Shown here one piece after another: positions 37,390-46,772 of a stretch of 64,000 nt of DNA. Below the pieces are notes generated by a model. That model ran no database searches. It saw only the letters and a program-made list of their open reading frames with translations, and had not been told where the DNA came from. A program made the translations under genes and the position numbers. Source of the DNA: Shimia_B sp038528385 (GTDB lineage Bacteria; Pseudomonadota; Alphaproteobacteria; Rhodobacterales; Rhodobacteraceae); NCBI GenBank assembly GCA_038528385.1, contig JBCBET010000001.1, positions 248,001 to 312,000 of the forward strand, written 5' to 3'. The number at the start of each line of letters is the position of its first letter. The stretch's first letter is position 1.

Positions 37390-38478
37390 TCAGGCGGCTT
37401 CGGCATAGGCGGCGGGGGCGATGAGCCCGCCATCCTCGGCGAAGGTGTAGATGTGGACGGGATCGAGATAGACGGTGAGGCGCGAGCCCAGGCGCGGCTC
37501 GTGGATGCCGTGGGTGAGGCCAACCCAGCGCTCGCCGTGGTGATCGAGATGCAGGAAGGTCTCGGAGCCCGTGATCTCGGTGACGGCCACGGTGGTGTCG
37601 AATTTCAGCGCGACCTCCGAACGCCGCTCGAGCGCGATGTGATTTGGCCGGAAGCCCGCCACGTAGGTACCGTCGGCGAGCGCGCCGAGCGGCCCGGCGG
37701 CAGGCACCTCCTCGCCATCGGGCAACGTGATCGAGCCCCCGGACTTGCGGATCGCCAAGAAATTCATCGGCGGGTCGGAGAAAACGCGCGCGGTCGTGGC
37801 GTCCTGCGGGCGGCGGTAGACCTCGGGCGTGGGCCCGAACTGCGTGACCCTCCCCTCCCAGAGCGTGGCGGTATTGCCGCCGAGGAGGAGCGCCTCTTCC
37901 GGCTCCGTCGTGGCATAGACGAAGATCGCGCCGCTTTCCTCGAAGATCTTCGGGATCTCCACGCGCAGCTCCTCGCGCAGCTTGTAATCGAGATTGGCGA
38001 GCGGCTCATCGAGGAGGACGAGCCCGGCATTCTTAACGAGCGCGCGGGCCAGCGCGCAGCGCTGCTGCTGCCCGCCCGAGAGCTCCAGCGGCTTCCGCCC
38101 GAGCATGGGCGTCAGCTTCATCATCTCGGCGGCCTTGTGGACCTCCGCGTCGATCTCTGCCGCCGCCTTCCTCAGCAGCCGGAGGGGGGAGGCGATGTTT
38201 TCGTAGACCGTCATCGACGGGTAATTGATGAATTGCTGGTAGACCATCGCCACGCCGCGATCCTGCACCCGCATCCCCGTGACATCCTCGCCGTTCCAGA
38301 TCACGCGCCCCGTATTGGGCACGTCGAGCCCGGCCATGAGCCGCATGAGCGAGGTCTTGCCCGAGAGCGTCGGCCCCAGCAGCACGTTCATGGTCCCGCG
38401 CGCCAGGGCTAGGTCGGTGGGGTGGATATGCGTGGCGCCGTCGACAGTCTTCGACACGCCCTCGAGTTCGAGCGTCAT
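37390..38478 (-). CDS. glpS: Glycerol ABC transporter ATPase GlpS
   Basis: A 362-residue MalK-type ATPase with Walker A GPTLSGKTS, signature LSGGQQQRCALARALVK, Walker B LVLLDEPLANLD and a C-terminal TOBE-like domain. The usual switch His after Walker B reads YATTEPEEAL, so the switch His is replaced by Thr. It is the first gene of the operon, and the promoter should lie in the 38479-38979 spacer. Confidence 0.88.
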   Translation of the reverse strand: MTLELEGVSKTVDGATHIHPTDLALARGTMNVLLGPTLSGKTSLMRLMAGLDVPNTGRVIWNGEDVTGMRVQDRGVAMVYQQFINYPSMTVYENIASPLRLLRKAAAEIDAEVHKAAEMMKLTPMLGRKPLELSGGQQQRCALARALVKNAGLVLLDEPLANLDYKLREELRVEIPKIFEESGAIFVYATTEPEEALLLGGNTATLWEGRVTQFGPTPEVYRRPQDATTARVFSDPPMNFLAIRKSGGSITLPDGEEVPAAGPLGALADGTYVAGFRPNHIALERRSEVALKFDTTVAVTEITGSETFLHLDHHGERWVGLTHGIHEPRLGSRLTVYLDPVHIYTFAEDGGLIAPAAYAEAA

Positions 38479-38979
38479 GGGTCCTCCCTGTGGTATCTCA
38501 GCGGGCGCTTACGCGCTCTATAGCGCTGATCGGCTCAGGGCCGCGGTCCTGTGTCTTGTCGTTACCCCGCCGCTCTCGCCCCGTCGGGCCTCGCGAGCCC
38601 GTGGTGTCCTGGATGTCGATCTTCCCGGGCCGTGACGGGACCGGGGCGCCGAGTGCGAGTGGTGGGCGTGCAGCGACAGCGTGGATTTGCGTTGCCGTAA
38701 GGGAAACAGTCCGAGCGCGAAATGTAAAGCGCACAGTGTTTCCGAGTGAAATCAGGGGGTCACGGGCGAAAAGGCCGCGCCTGCGACGGGGCGCGAAGAT
38801 ACGTCGCAATTCCTGCCTAAATCGCCGGATCAGCCGCCCGCACGAGACATCCCGGCGCGCGCTTTGAGTGGCCGGCGTCCTCATATCGCGGGGCACCGCA
38901 CCACGCCGATAAACGCGCTAAGGGATTTGAGGCCCGCGCGCGATGCCCTTGGGCGCGACGGGCAAGCGGTAACCCGCGC
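38479..38979. other. Spacer upstream of glpS, downstream of ccoS
   Basis: The 501 bases between the glp and cco operons encode no convincing protein. They should hold the glpS promoter and the end of the cco transcript. A 7-base dyad GGAAACA (38702-38708) and TGTTTCC (38737-38743), spaced by 28 bases with an inner GCGC pair, is the only clear structure. It lies about 225 bases before glpS and could be a regulator site, but no known glycerol repressor motif was recognised. Confidence 0.5.
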
Positions 38980-39135
38980 CTAGTCCCCGACCTCGTCGTC
39001 GTCGTCGAGAATGATGCGGGCCGCATCGCCCTCGAGATCCTCGTACTGCCGATGCCTCAGCGTCCAGACGAACCCCACGAGGGCCCCGATCCCGAGAAGA
39101 AGCGAACACGGAACGAGGATCACAAGGATGTTCAT
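38980..39135 (-). CDS. ccoS: cbb3 oxidase assembly protein CcoS
   Basis: A 51-residue protein with one membrane segment (NILVILVPCSLLLGIGALVGFVW) and an acidic tail (LDDDDEVGD). Its LR-HRQYEDLEGDAARI block is the CcoS signature after the helix. It overlaps ccoI by four bases (ATGA). It is needed, in other species, for maturation of cbb3 oxidase, with CcoI. Confidence 0.88.
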   Translation of the reverse strand: MNILVILVPCSLLLGIGALVGFVWTLRHRQYEDLEGDAARIILDDDDEVGD

Positions 39136-41264
39136 GGTCTCTGCCTTTCTCCGGTGAAGCCCCGCATGGCGTTGAGCACCACGGTGATGGAGCTCGTGGA
39201 CATCGCGATGGAGGCCGCGAGCGGCGTGGCGAAACCCGCAATCGCCACCGGCACCGCGATTAGGTTGTAGAGGGTGGAGATGTTGATGTTCTGCGCCATG
39301 CGCCGCGTGGCGCGGCGGCTCACGGTGAGCCCCGTGGCGATCATGGCGAGATCGCGGGCCACGATGATGGCATCGGCGGCCTTGCGGCTCGCATCGAGCG
39401 CGGAGCCCGGCGCCATTGAGGCATGGGCGGCGGCGAGCGCGGCGGTATCGTTGAGGCCGTCACCGACCATGAGGACCTTCGCTCCGCGCGCCTCGAGGTC
39501 CTGAATGACCCCGAGCTTGTCCTCGGGCCCGAGCCCGGCGCGCACGTCCTCGAGGCCGAGAGCCGCGGCCATGCGCGCGGCATTGGCGGGCGTGTCGCCC
39601 GTGAGCATGACGACCTTCAACCCCGCGCCCTTGAGCGCCGCGACCGCGCCTGCCGCGCTCGGGAGAAGCGCCTCGGCGGCGTCGAGGGTATGGATGCCCT
39701 CCCCGGTCTCGAACACGGTGTTCCCTCCCGCGTCCCGGGGGCGTCCGAGCGCCACGGGGCGGCCTCCGTGGCGGGCCGTTACCCCCTGCCCCGCCGTCTC
39801 TGCGACCTCGGTGAGGGGGGCGGGTGCGACGTCCCTCAAGTCCCGCGACAAGGTCCGGCAGAGCGGATGATCAGAGCTGTCGGCCAGAGCCCGCAGGACG
39901 CCCCGGTCGGTGTCGCCCAGCCCCTCCGGCACCCGCAGCCGCCGCTCCGAGAGGGTGCCGGTCTTGTCGAAGACCACCGTGTCCACCTCCGAGAACCGCT
40001 CGAGCGCGGTGTCCGACGTGATGAGAAGACCGGCCCGGTAGAGCCGCGCAGTGGCGGCCACCGCCACGGCGGGCACGGCGAGGCCGAGCGCACAGGGGCA
40101 AGTGATGATGAGCGTGGCGATGGCCACGTTGATCGCCGTGCGCACGTCGCCGGTGGCGATGTACCAGCCGAGGAACGCCGCCGCCGACAGCACGTGGACG
40201 AGCGGCGTGTAGATTTCGGCGGCGCGGTCGGCCACGCCGATATACTGCCCCCGGGCGCCCTCGGCGGTGGCAACGAGCTGCGCGATGCGCCGCAGCGTCG
40301 TGTCCTCCCCCACCGCCGTCGCGCTCACGGTCACGGGCCCCGTGAGAACGATTTCGCCCGCGTGGAGAGAGGCGCCCGCCGCCCGCTGGACGGGGTCGCT
40401 TTCTCCGGTGATGAAGCTCGCGTCGATGAGCGCCCCGTCGCCCATGAGCCGCGCCTCCACCGGCACCCGCGCGCCCGCGGTCAGAGAGAGCACGTCGCCC
40501 ACCTCGATCTCGGTGAGGAGCCGGCTTACGCGGATGCCGGCCTCGATCCGCGTGACGCGGGAGGGCTCCATGGCGGCTAGGTTGTCGGCGGCCGAATGCG
40601 CCGCGCGGCGCAGGCGCTGATCGAGGACCCGGCCCACAAGCAGGAAGAAGGTGAGCGTGAGCGCGGCATCGAACCAGGCGTGCCGGCCCGAATGCATCAC
40701 CTCGTAGAGCGACATGGCGCAGGCCAGGAGGATCGCGAGCGAGATCGGCACGTCCATGTTGACACGCCGCGCCAGCAGCGCGCGCGCGGCGCTGCGAAAG
40801 AACGGCTGCGCCGAGAACGCCGCGGCGGGAAGCGCGATGGCCGCGGAGACCCAGTGGAGGAAATCGCGCGTCGTATCGCCCGCGCCGGCCCAGACGGCCA
40901 CCGACAGGAGCGTGACGTTCATCATCGCGAAGCCCGCCACGCCCATATGGACCGTGTAATCCTCTGCCCGGGCCTCTGAGGACCCGTCCTCGGCGACCTC
41001 GTGCGCCTCGAAGCCCGCCTTGGCCAGTTCGCGGATCCACGGCGTGGGGTCCGCCCCCTCGCGCGCCGAGATCGCCACGCGCTTCCGCGTGAGATTGACC
41101 CGCGCGTCGCTGATATCCGCACAGCCGCGCAGGGCGCGTTCGACGCCCCCGATGCAGCCCGCACAGTGGATGCCGGGCAGCACGAGCTCGTGGGTCACGT
41201 GCGCGGGCGCCGCGGGAACCATGGCGGGCCCCGCCGCGCAGCCCGGGCAGGCCGCGACACTCAC
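39132..41264 (-). CDS. ccoI: Copper-transporting P-type ATPase CcoI/FixI
   Basis: A 710-residue P1B-ATPase delivering copper for the cbb3 active site. It shows an N-terminal heavy-metal domain (GIHCAGCIGG), the CPC motif (TCPCALGLAVPA), the phosphorylation site (FDKTGTLSERR) and GDGLNDTAAL. It begins with GTG and overlaps ccoH by four bases (GTGA). A second cysteine group at the extreme N-terminus (CPGCAAG) is usual in FixI. Confidence 0.93.
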   Translation of the reverse strand: MSVAACPGCAAGPAMVPAAPAHVTHELVLPGIHCAGCIGGVERALRGCADISDARVNLTRKRVAISAREGADPTPWIRELAKAGFEAHEVAEDGSSEARAEDYTVHMGVAGFAMMNVTLLSVAVWAGAGDTTRDFLHWVSAAIALPAAAFSAQPFFRSAARALLARRVNMDVPISLAILLACAMSLYEVMHSGRHAWFDAALTLTFFLLVGRVLDQRLRRAAHSAADNLAAMEPSRVTRIEAGIRVSRLLTEIEVGDVLSLTAGARVPVEARLMGDGALIDASFITGESDPVQRAAGASLHAGEIVLTGPVTVSATAVGEDTTLRRIAQLVATAEGARGQYIGVADRAAEIYTPLVHVLSAAAFLGWYIATGDVRTAINVAIATLIITCPCALGLAVPAVAVAATARLYRAGLLITSDTALERFSEVDTVVFDKTGTLSERRLRVPEGLGDTDRGVLRALADSSDHPLCRTLSRDLRDVAPAPLTEVAETAGQGVTARHGGRPVALGRPRDAGGNTVFETGEGIHTLDAAEALLPSAAGAVAALKGAGLKVVMLTGDTPANAARMAAALGLEDVRAGLGPEDKLGVIQDLEARGAKVLMVGDGLNDTAALAAAHASMAPGSALDASRKAADAIIVARDLAMIATGLTVSRRATRRMAQNINISTLYNLIAVPVAIAGFATPLAASIAMSTSSITVVLNAMRGFTGERQRP

Positions 41265-41716
41265 CGCCGGACCCAGAGCACGATGCGCTGCTTGAAGACC
41301 GTGCCGTCCTCGGCCACGGCGGCGAGCCGCAGGTTCCAGTTACCCGGGCCCAGGGGCTCGATGATGGCCAGATGCGCGTCCCCGTCGAAGTGGAAGACGA
41401 CCTCCTGATCCTCGACCACATGGGTGGCGCGCCCGAGCGTGGCGCGCGTGATCTCCGGGGCGACGGGGCCGCGGGCATCGGTGATGGCGAGGCGGAGCTC
41501 TTCGGCCTCCGTGCTCAGCTCGATCTCCCAGCCCAGCGCGAGCTGCGCCTCACGGTCCCGGTCGAAGGACTGGCTGGCGACGTAGGAATTCTTCACCTCG
41601 AGCCCGGGAAAGGTGCTCACGGCGTTGAAGGCGAGGGTCAGGTTCACGGTGATGATGACGGCATAAAAGGCGAGAAACGCCATGAGGACGTGCCAGCCCT
41701 TGAGTTCGCGGGTCAT
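41261..41716 (-). CDS. ccoH: cbb3 assembly protein CcoH/FixH
   Basis: A 151-residue protein with one N-terminal membrane helix (GWHVLMAFLAFYAVIITVNLTLAF), a conserved NSYVASQSFDRDREAQLALGWE block and a periplasmic domain. It overlaps both neighbours by four bases. FixH is needed for stable assembly of cbb3 oxidase. Confidence 0.9.
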   Translation of the reverse strand: MTRELKGWHVLMAFLAFYAVIITVNLTLAFNAVSTFPGLEVKNSYVASQSFDRDREAQLALGWEIELSTEAEELRLAITDARGPVAPEITRATLGRATHVVEDQEVVFHFDGDAHLAIIEPLGPGNWNLRLAAVAEDGTVFKQRIVLWVRR

Positions 41717-43128
41717 CGGAGGGCCCTCCCCTTGAAGATGCTGTCGGCGTGGACGCGCTCGCCCGAGGCGAGGTCCTCGATCCAGAAGCGGATATCGGTG
41801 ACGTCGCCATCGGCGGGGTCGGAGCCGCGCGGCGCGACGAGGTAGACGCGCTGGAGCCGTGTTTCGTTGGCCGCGACGGTGACGGTCTCGTAGGGCGTGC
41901 CTTCAAGCTCGGCGCGGAGCGCGAGATCGCCCGAAGCGCGGATGCGGAACGGGCGGTCCTCGCCGTGCTTGTTGCGCAGCCGGATGTCGTAGGCGTTGCG
42001 GATCGAGCCGTCCGAGAGCGTCACGAATTGCGGATTGCGGATGGGCGCCACTGTCACGTCGATCTCGGCCCGGATGAAGAGCGCGAAGACGAGCGCCGCG
42101 CCGAAAAGCGACCAGAGAGCGGTATAGATCACCGTGCGCGGGCGCAGCACGTGTTTCCAGTAGGGCCTGGGCGCCATCCCCTCGCGCTCCAGCGGCTCGT
42201 CGGAGAGCGCCAGGTAGTCGATGAGGCCCCGGGGCTTGCCGATCTTTTCCATGATGTCGTCACAGGCATCGATGCAGAGCGCGCAGGTGATGCAGGCCAT
42301 CTGCTGCCCGTCGCGGATGTCGATGCCGGTGGGGCAGACATTCACGCAGGCCATGCAGTCGATGCAGTCGCCCGAGCTCTCCACACGCTTCTTACCGCGC
42401 GGCTCGCCGCGCCAATCGCGGTAGGCCACGGTGAGCGTGTCATCGTCCATCATCGCCGCCTGGATGCGCGGCCAGGGGCACATGTAGATGCAGACCTGCT
42501 CCCGCATGAAGCCGCCGAAGATAAAGGTCGTGGCCGTGAGGATCCCGATGGTGGAATAGGCCACAGGTGCTGCATTGAGCGTCACGAGATCGCGCGCGAG
42601 CGTGGGCGCGTCGGCGAAATAGAAGACCCAGGCCCCCCCGGTGCAAAGCGCGATGAGGAGCCAGATCGCCCATTTCGTGCCGCGTAGCCGCGCCTTGCGC
42701 AGCGACCAGGGCGCCTTCGCAAGCTTGATTTGCGCGTTGCGGTCGCCTTCGACGCGGCGCTCCACCAGCAGGAAGAGATCGGTCCACACGGTCTGCGGGC
42801 AGGCATAGCCACACCAGACCCGGCCGAGGGCCGAGGTGAAGAGAAAGAGCCCGAGCCCCGCCATGATCAGGAGCCCCGCCACGAAGTAGAATTCATGGGG
42901 CCAGATCTCGATCCAGAACCAGTAGAACCGCCGCCCGGCGAGGTCCACGAGCACCGCCTGGTCGGGAAGCTGCGGCCCCCGGTCCCACCGGATCCAGGGC
43001 ATGACGTAATAGACCGACAGCGTTGCGATCATGATCCGCCACTTGAGCGTGCGGAACCGCCCGGTGACCGTCTTGGGATAGATCGGCTCCCGCGGGGCGT
43101 AGAGGCTTTGATTGCTGGCGTCGCTCAT
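41713..43128 (-). CDS. ccoG: cbb3 assembly ferredoxin-type protein CcoG
   Basis: A 471-residue membrane protein with about five to six helices, two ferredoxin-like cysteine clusters in CIDCMACVNVCP and ACITCALCIDAC, and WCGYACPQTVW and CIYMCPWPRIQ ahead of them. The ATG at 43128 is chosen because it gives the usual family start MSDASNQSLYAPREPIYPKTV. The gene has been linked to copper reduction for oxidase maturation. It is the first gene after ccoP, with 79 bases between. Confidence 0.92.
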   Translation of the reverse strand: MSDASNQSLYAPREPIYPKTVTGRFRTLKWRIMIATLSVYYVMPWIRWDRGPQLPDQAVLVDLAGRRFYWFWIEIWPHEFYFVAGLLIMAGLGLFLFTSALGRVWCGYACPQTVWTDLFLLVERRVEGDRNAQIKLAKAPWSLRKARLRGTKWAIWLLIALCTGGAWVFYFADAPTLARDLVTLNAAPVAYSTIGILTATTFIFGGFMREQVCIYMCPWPRIQAAMMDDDTLTVAYRDWRGEPRGKKRVESSGDCIDCMACVNVCPTGIDIRDGQQMACITCALCIDACDDIMEKIGKPRGLIDYLALSDEPLEREGMAPRPYWKHVLRPRTVIYTALWSLFGAALVFALFIRAEIDVTVAPIRNPQFVTLSDGSIRNAYDIRLRNKHGEDRPFRIRASGDLALRAELEGTPYETVTVAANETRLQRVYLVAPRGSDPADGDVTDIRFWIEDLASGERVHADSIFKGRALR

Positions 43129-43207
43129 GGCGTGTGCTGTGCCTTTAGCCGCTCTGTCATGGACCTTCCCGGACGGGCCGAGCGTGATTGGATTGGCGCG
43201 GCGGCGC

Positions 43208-44059
43208 TCATTCCCCTCCGCCGAGCTGGTGAAGATAGAGGGTGACGGCTTTGATCTCGTCCTCCTCGAGGCGCTGGCCCCAGGCGGGCATGACGCCGAA
43301 GCGGGCATTGGCCACGGTGTAGGCCACTGCGTCGCGGCTGCCCCCGTAAAGCCAGATCGCGTCGGTGAGGTTGGGCGCGCCGAGGAACCTGTCGCCGCGC
43401 CCGGCATCGCCGTGGCAGCTCGCGCATTGATCCACGTAGAGCGTCGCCCCCGTCTCCAGCAACGCCGCGTCGTGGTCCTCGCCCGAGAGCGAGAGCACGT
43501 ATTCGACCACGGCGGACTGCTCCTCCTCCGAGAGGATCTCGGCGAAGGCCGGCATCTCCGAATAATGCGCGTCCCAGTCCGTCTCGTTCCGGATGCCGTG
43601 GCGCACCGTGTATTCGATTTCGCTGAGCGTCCCGCCCCAGAGCCAGTCATCGTCGAGAAGGTTGGGGTAGCCCAACGCACCCTGCGCGCCGGAACCATGG
43701 CACTGCGAGCAATTGGCGCGAAAGACAGCAGCCCCGCCAGCGACGCCGAAGTGATAGGCCGGATCATCGCGGCTGAGCGTGCTCAAGTCCGCCGAGGCGA
43801 GCGTGGCGATGAAATCGGCGTTGCGCGCGTCCACCGCGGCGATGTCGGCGGCGACCTCCGCGCGCGTGGAGTAGCCGAGGAGGCCCTCTGTCGCGCCCGA
43901 GATCATGGGCCATGCCGGGAAGGCGATGGTGTAGCCGATCCCCCAGATGATCGTGAGGTAGAAGGTATAGAGCCACCAGCGCGGGAGCGGGTTGTTGAGC
44001 TCCTCGATCCCGTCCCACTCATGGCCCGTGGTTTCGACGTCAGGCTTCTTCTTACTCAT
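43208..44059 (-). CDS. ccoP: cbb3 oxidase subunit CcoP, di-heme cytochrome c
   Basis: A 283-residue subunit with an N-terminal membrane helix (WWLYTFYLTIIWGIGYTIAF) and two c-type heme sites, CSQCH and CASCH, each followed by a Met-bearing segment (MPAFAEILSEEEQ and MPAWGQRLEEDE). It passes electrons to CcoO. The ATG at 44059 overlaps ccoQ (ATGA). Confidence 0.95.
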   Translation of the reverse strand: MSKKKPDVETTGHEWDGIEELNNPLPRWWLYTFYLTIIWGIGYTIAFPAWPMISGATEGLLGYSTRAEVAADIAAVDARNADFIATLASADLSTLSRDDPAYHFGVAGGAAVFRANCSQCHGSGAQGALGYPNLLDDDWLWGGTLSEIEYTVRHGIRNETDWDAHYSEMPAFAEILSEEEQSAVVEYVLSLSGEDHDAALLETGATLYVDQCASCHGDAGRGDRFLGAPNLTDAIWLYGGSRDAVAYTVANARFGVMPAWGQRLEEDEIKAVTLYLHQLGGGE

Positions 44060-44289
44060 GACCGTGCCCCCTTTGCGGCGCAGGGGCAGTCCGCGCATCC
44101 GCCGGAACAGCCGAGCGTGAGCTCCGGCGCGGGGCTCCGATCATCCCGGAGGGGGATCTGCTTGATCTCGTCATGGACGCGGTTCGATCCCGGCCGCACC
44201 ACCCAGACGAAGACGCCCACGTAGAAGGTCGTCATCGCCAGGAGGAACCAACTGTCGGCGAAGGCTCTGAGAAGGGTGTAGAGTTCCAT
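44056..44289 (-). CDS. ccoQ: cbb3 oxidase subunit CcoQ with Cys-rich tail
   Basis: A 77-residue small subunit with one membrane helix (FLLAMTTFYVGVFVWVV) followed by the family's RPGSNRVHDEIKQIPLRDD. The C-terminus is unusual: CSGGCADCPC (residues 61-70) gives four closely spaced cysteines that could bind copper or zinc; no such motif is part of the CcoQ pattern I know. It overlaps ccoP. Confidence 0.9.
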   Translation of the reverse strand: MELYTLLRAFADSWFLLAMTTFYVGVFVWVVRPGSNRVHDEIKQIPLRDDRSPAPELTLGCSGGCADCPCAAKGARS

Positions 44290-44304
44290 GATGCGCGCCC
44301 TCCC

Positions 44305-45030
44305 CTAGCGGCTCTCGTCGGGCACGAAGGTCGAGAAATCGACCAGCGTGCCCAGCATTTGCATGTAGGCGATGAGCGCATCCATCTCGGTCAGCGCGTC
44401 GAGCCCGTCGAAATTGGAAACCACCGCCCCGGGATAGCGCTCCAGCAGGGCGTCCCAGTCGCCGTCGGGATCCACCTGCACGCGGAGATCGGCCTCCGCG
44501 TTCTCGATCATCTCCTCGGTATAGGGCACGCCCACCAGACGGTGGGTGCTGAGCGTCGGTTCGATCTGTTCGTAGTCGAGCGCCGTGTGGAGCAGGAATT
44601 CATACTTGGGCATTACGCTCTCGGGCACCACCGATTGAGGGTCGGTGAAGTGATCGACATGCCAGGCATCCGAGTAGCGCCCGCCGACGCGCGCAAGGTC
44701 GGGGCCTGTGCGTTTCGAGCCCCATTGGAACGGATGGTCGTATTTCGATTCCGCGGCGAGCGAGTAATGCCCGTAGCGCTCCACCTCGTCCCGCATGGGG
44801 CGGATCATCTGGCTGTGGCAGACATAGCAGCCCTCGCGGATGTAGATGTCGCGGCCCGCGAGCTCGAGCGGTGAATAGGGCCGCATCCCCTCCACGTCCT
44901 CGATGGTGTTTTCGAGGTAGAAGAGCGGGGCGATCTCCACGATGCCGCCGACGCTCACGGTTAGGAGCGACCCGATGAGAAGGAGCGTCGGGCTCTTTTC
45001 CAGAAGCGCGTGTTTATCGATGAAAGCCAT
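44305..45030 (-). CDS. ccoO: cbb3 oxidase subunit CcoO, cytochrome c
   Basis: A 241-residue monoheme cytochrome c subunit with an N-terminal membrane anchor (LLLIGSLLTVSVGGIVEIAPLFY), the heme site CYVCHSQMIRPM and the axial Met region (VMPKYEFLL). It receives electrons from CcoP and passes them to CcoN. Confidence 0.95.
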   Translation of the reverse strand: MAFIDKHALLEKSPTLLLIGSLLTVSVGGIVEIAPLFYLENTIEDVEGMRPYSPLELAGRDIYIREGCYVCHSQMIRPMRDEVERYGHYSLAAESKYDHPFQWGSKRTGPDLARVGGRYSDAWHVDHFTDPQSVVPESVMPKYEFLLHTALDYEQIEPTLSTHRLVGVPYTEEMIENAEADLRVQVDPDGDWDALLERYPGAVVSNFDGLDALTEMDALIAYMQMLGTLVDFSTFVPDESR

Positions 45031-45039
45031 GGGAGCCCC

Positions 45040-46644
45040 TCATTCCGCAGGTTGGCTGCCGGGCGTGAAGACCCGCTGGCGGGCACCGCCGCGGATCGTC
45101 ATCCACATGTTCCAGCCCATGATGAGCGCGCCGGCGAGGTAGAGGACCCCGCCCAGTCCTCGGACCACATACATCGGGAACTTGGCGGAGACGGTGTCGG
45201 CGAAAGAGTTGACCAGGAAGCCCTGGGCATCGACCTCGCGCCACATCAGGCCTTCCATGATGCCGGTCACCCACATCGCGGACGCGTAGAGCACGATGCC
45301 GATCGTCGCGAGCCAGAAGTGCCAGTTGATGGCGGCTCTGGAGTGCATCTCTTCGCGCCCCCAGAGCCGCGGCGTCAGGAAATAGAGCGCGGCGAAGGTG
45401 ATCATCCCATTCCAGCCGAGCGCACCGGAATGCACGTGCCCGATGGTCCAGTCGGTGTAGTGGGAGAGCGAGTTGACCGCCCGGATCGACATCATCGGGC
45501 CCTCGAAGGTGCTCATCCCGTAGAAGGCGAGGCTGATCACGAACATCCGGATGATCGGATCGGTGCGGATCTTGTCCCAGGCTCCGTCAAGCGTCATGAG
45601 CCCGTTGATCATCCCGCCCCAGCTGGGCATCCACAGGATGATCGAGAAGACCATGCCGAGCGTGGACGCCCAGTCGGGGAGCGCGGTGTAGTGGAGATGG
45701 TGGGGTCCGGCCCAGATGTAGAGGAAGATCAGCGCCCAGAAGTGGATGATCGAGAGCTTGTAGCTGTAGATCGGGCGGCCGGCCTGCTTGGGGACGAAGT
45801 AGTACATCATGCCGAGGAACCCGGCCGTCAGGAAGAAGCCCACGGCGTTGTGGCCGTACCACCACTGCACCATCGCGTCCTGCACGCCCGAGAAGATCTG
45901 CACGCTCTTCGAGCCCCACAAGCTCACCGGGATCGAGATGTTGTTGACGAGGTGGAGCATCGCCACCGTCACGATGAAGGCGAGGAGGAACCAGTTGGCG
46001 ACGTAGATGTGCCGCTCCCGCCATTTCATGAGCGTGCCCAGGAAAACAAGGAGGAACGCGACCCAAACCACAGTGAGCCAGAGGTCCACGTACCATTCGG
46101 GCTCGGCATATTCCTTCGATTGCGTGGCGCCCAGGAGGTAGCCCGTGGCCGCGAGCACGATGAAGAAGTTGTAGCCCCAGAAGACGAACCACGCGAGGTT
46201 GCCGCCCCAGAGCCTGACGCTGCACGTGCGCTGGACGATGTAGAACGAGCTCATGATGAGCGCGTTGCCGCCGAACGCGAAGATGACTGCGCTCGTATGG
46301 AGCGGGCGCAGGCGCCCGAAATTGGTGAAGGGCTGGCCCCAGTCGAAGTTCAGCGACGGGAAGGCCAGCTGAAACGCGATGAGGACGCCCACGAGGAAGC
46401 CCACGATGCCCCAGAAGGCCGTGGCGATGACGCCTGCGCGCACGACGTCGTCCATGTAGCGGTTGAACGGGATGGCCGGGCGCGGCTCCCCCACCCGGCG
46501 CACCGTCCAGATGAAGAGCCCCAGCGCCGTCAGCATGATGATGAGACCATGGACGCGATACGCGAGGTCATGCCCCCAGCTGCTCGCCAACGCCCCGAAG
46601 AGGATGAGGCTTCCAAGGGTCCCGAGCTTGATGGTGTCCAACAT
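45040..46644 (-). CDS. ccoN: cbb3-type cytochrome c oxidase catalytic subunit CcoN
   Basis: A 534-residue heme-copper oxidase subunit with about twelve helices, reducing O2 to water at low oxygen. The CuB histidines are visible in WYGHNAVGFFLTAGFLG and WAGPHHLHY; the low-spin and high-spin heme ligands lie near GHVHSGALGWNG and LHTSAVIF. The cross-linked Tyr of C-family oxidases sits in the helix around YYFVPKQ. An FNR box lies 77 bases upstream. Confidence 0.96.
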   Translation of the reverse strand: MLDTIKLGTLGSLILFGALASSWGHDLAYRVHGLIIMLTALGLFIWTVRRVGEPRPAIPFNRYMDDVVRAGVIATAFWGIVGFLVGVLIAFQLAFPSLNFDWGQPFTNFGRLRPLHTSAVIFAFGGNALIMSSFYIVQRTCSVRLWGGNLAWFVFWGYNFFIVLAATGYLLGATQSKEYAEPEWYVDLWLTVVWVAFLLVFLGTLMKWRERHIYVANWFLLAFIVTVAMLHLVNNISIPVSLWGSKSVQIFSGVQDAMVQWWYGHNAVGFFLTAGFLGMMYYFVPKQAGRPIYSYKLSIIHFWALIFLYIWAGPHHLHYTALPDWASTLGMVFSIILWMPSWGGMINGLMTLDGAWDKIRTDPIIRMFVISLAFYGMSTFEGPMMSIRAVNSLSHYTDWTIGHVHSGALGWNGMITFAALYFLTPRLWGREEMHSRAAINWHFWLATIGIVLYASAMWVTGIMEGLMWREVDAQGFLVNSFADTVSAKFPMYVVRGLGGVLYLAGALIMGWNMWMTIRGGARQRVFTPGSQPAE

Positions 46645-46720
46645 AGGCGAAATCCGATCCGATCGTTACCGTGCGGTAAATTGCTGCTGATGGGTGTATG
46701 GACCGCCGTCCCGAGGCCCC

Positions 46721-46734
46721 TTGATCCAGATCAA
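46721..46734. promoter_or_regulatory. FNR box upstream of ccoN
   Basis: TTGATCCAGATCAA is a perfect TTGAT-N4-ATCAA site, ending 77 bases before the ccoN ATG and lying just beyond the stop of the DUF2189 gene. In this group FnrL activates cco under low oxygen; the spacing is compatible with an activator site. Confidence 0.9.
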
Positions 46735-46772
46735 GCGCCTGAAGAGGCGGCGATTTTGTCGCGGCAAGCGCC

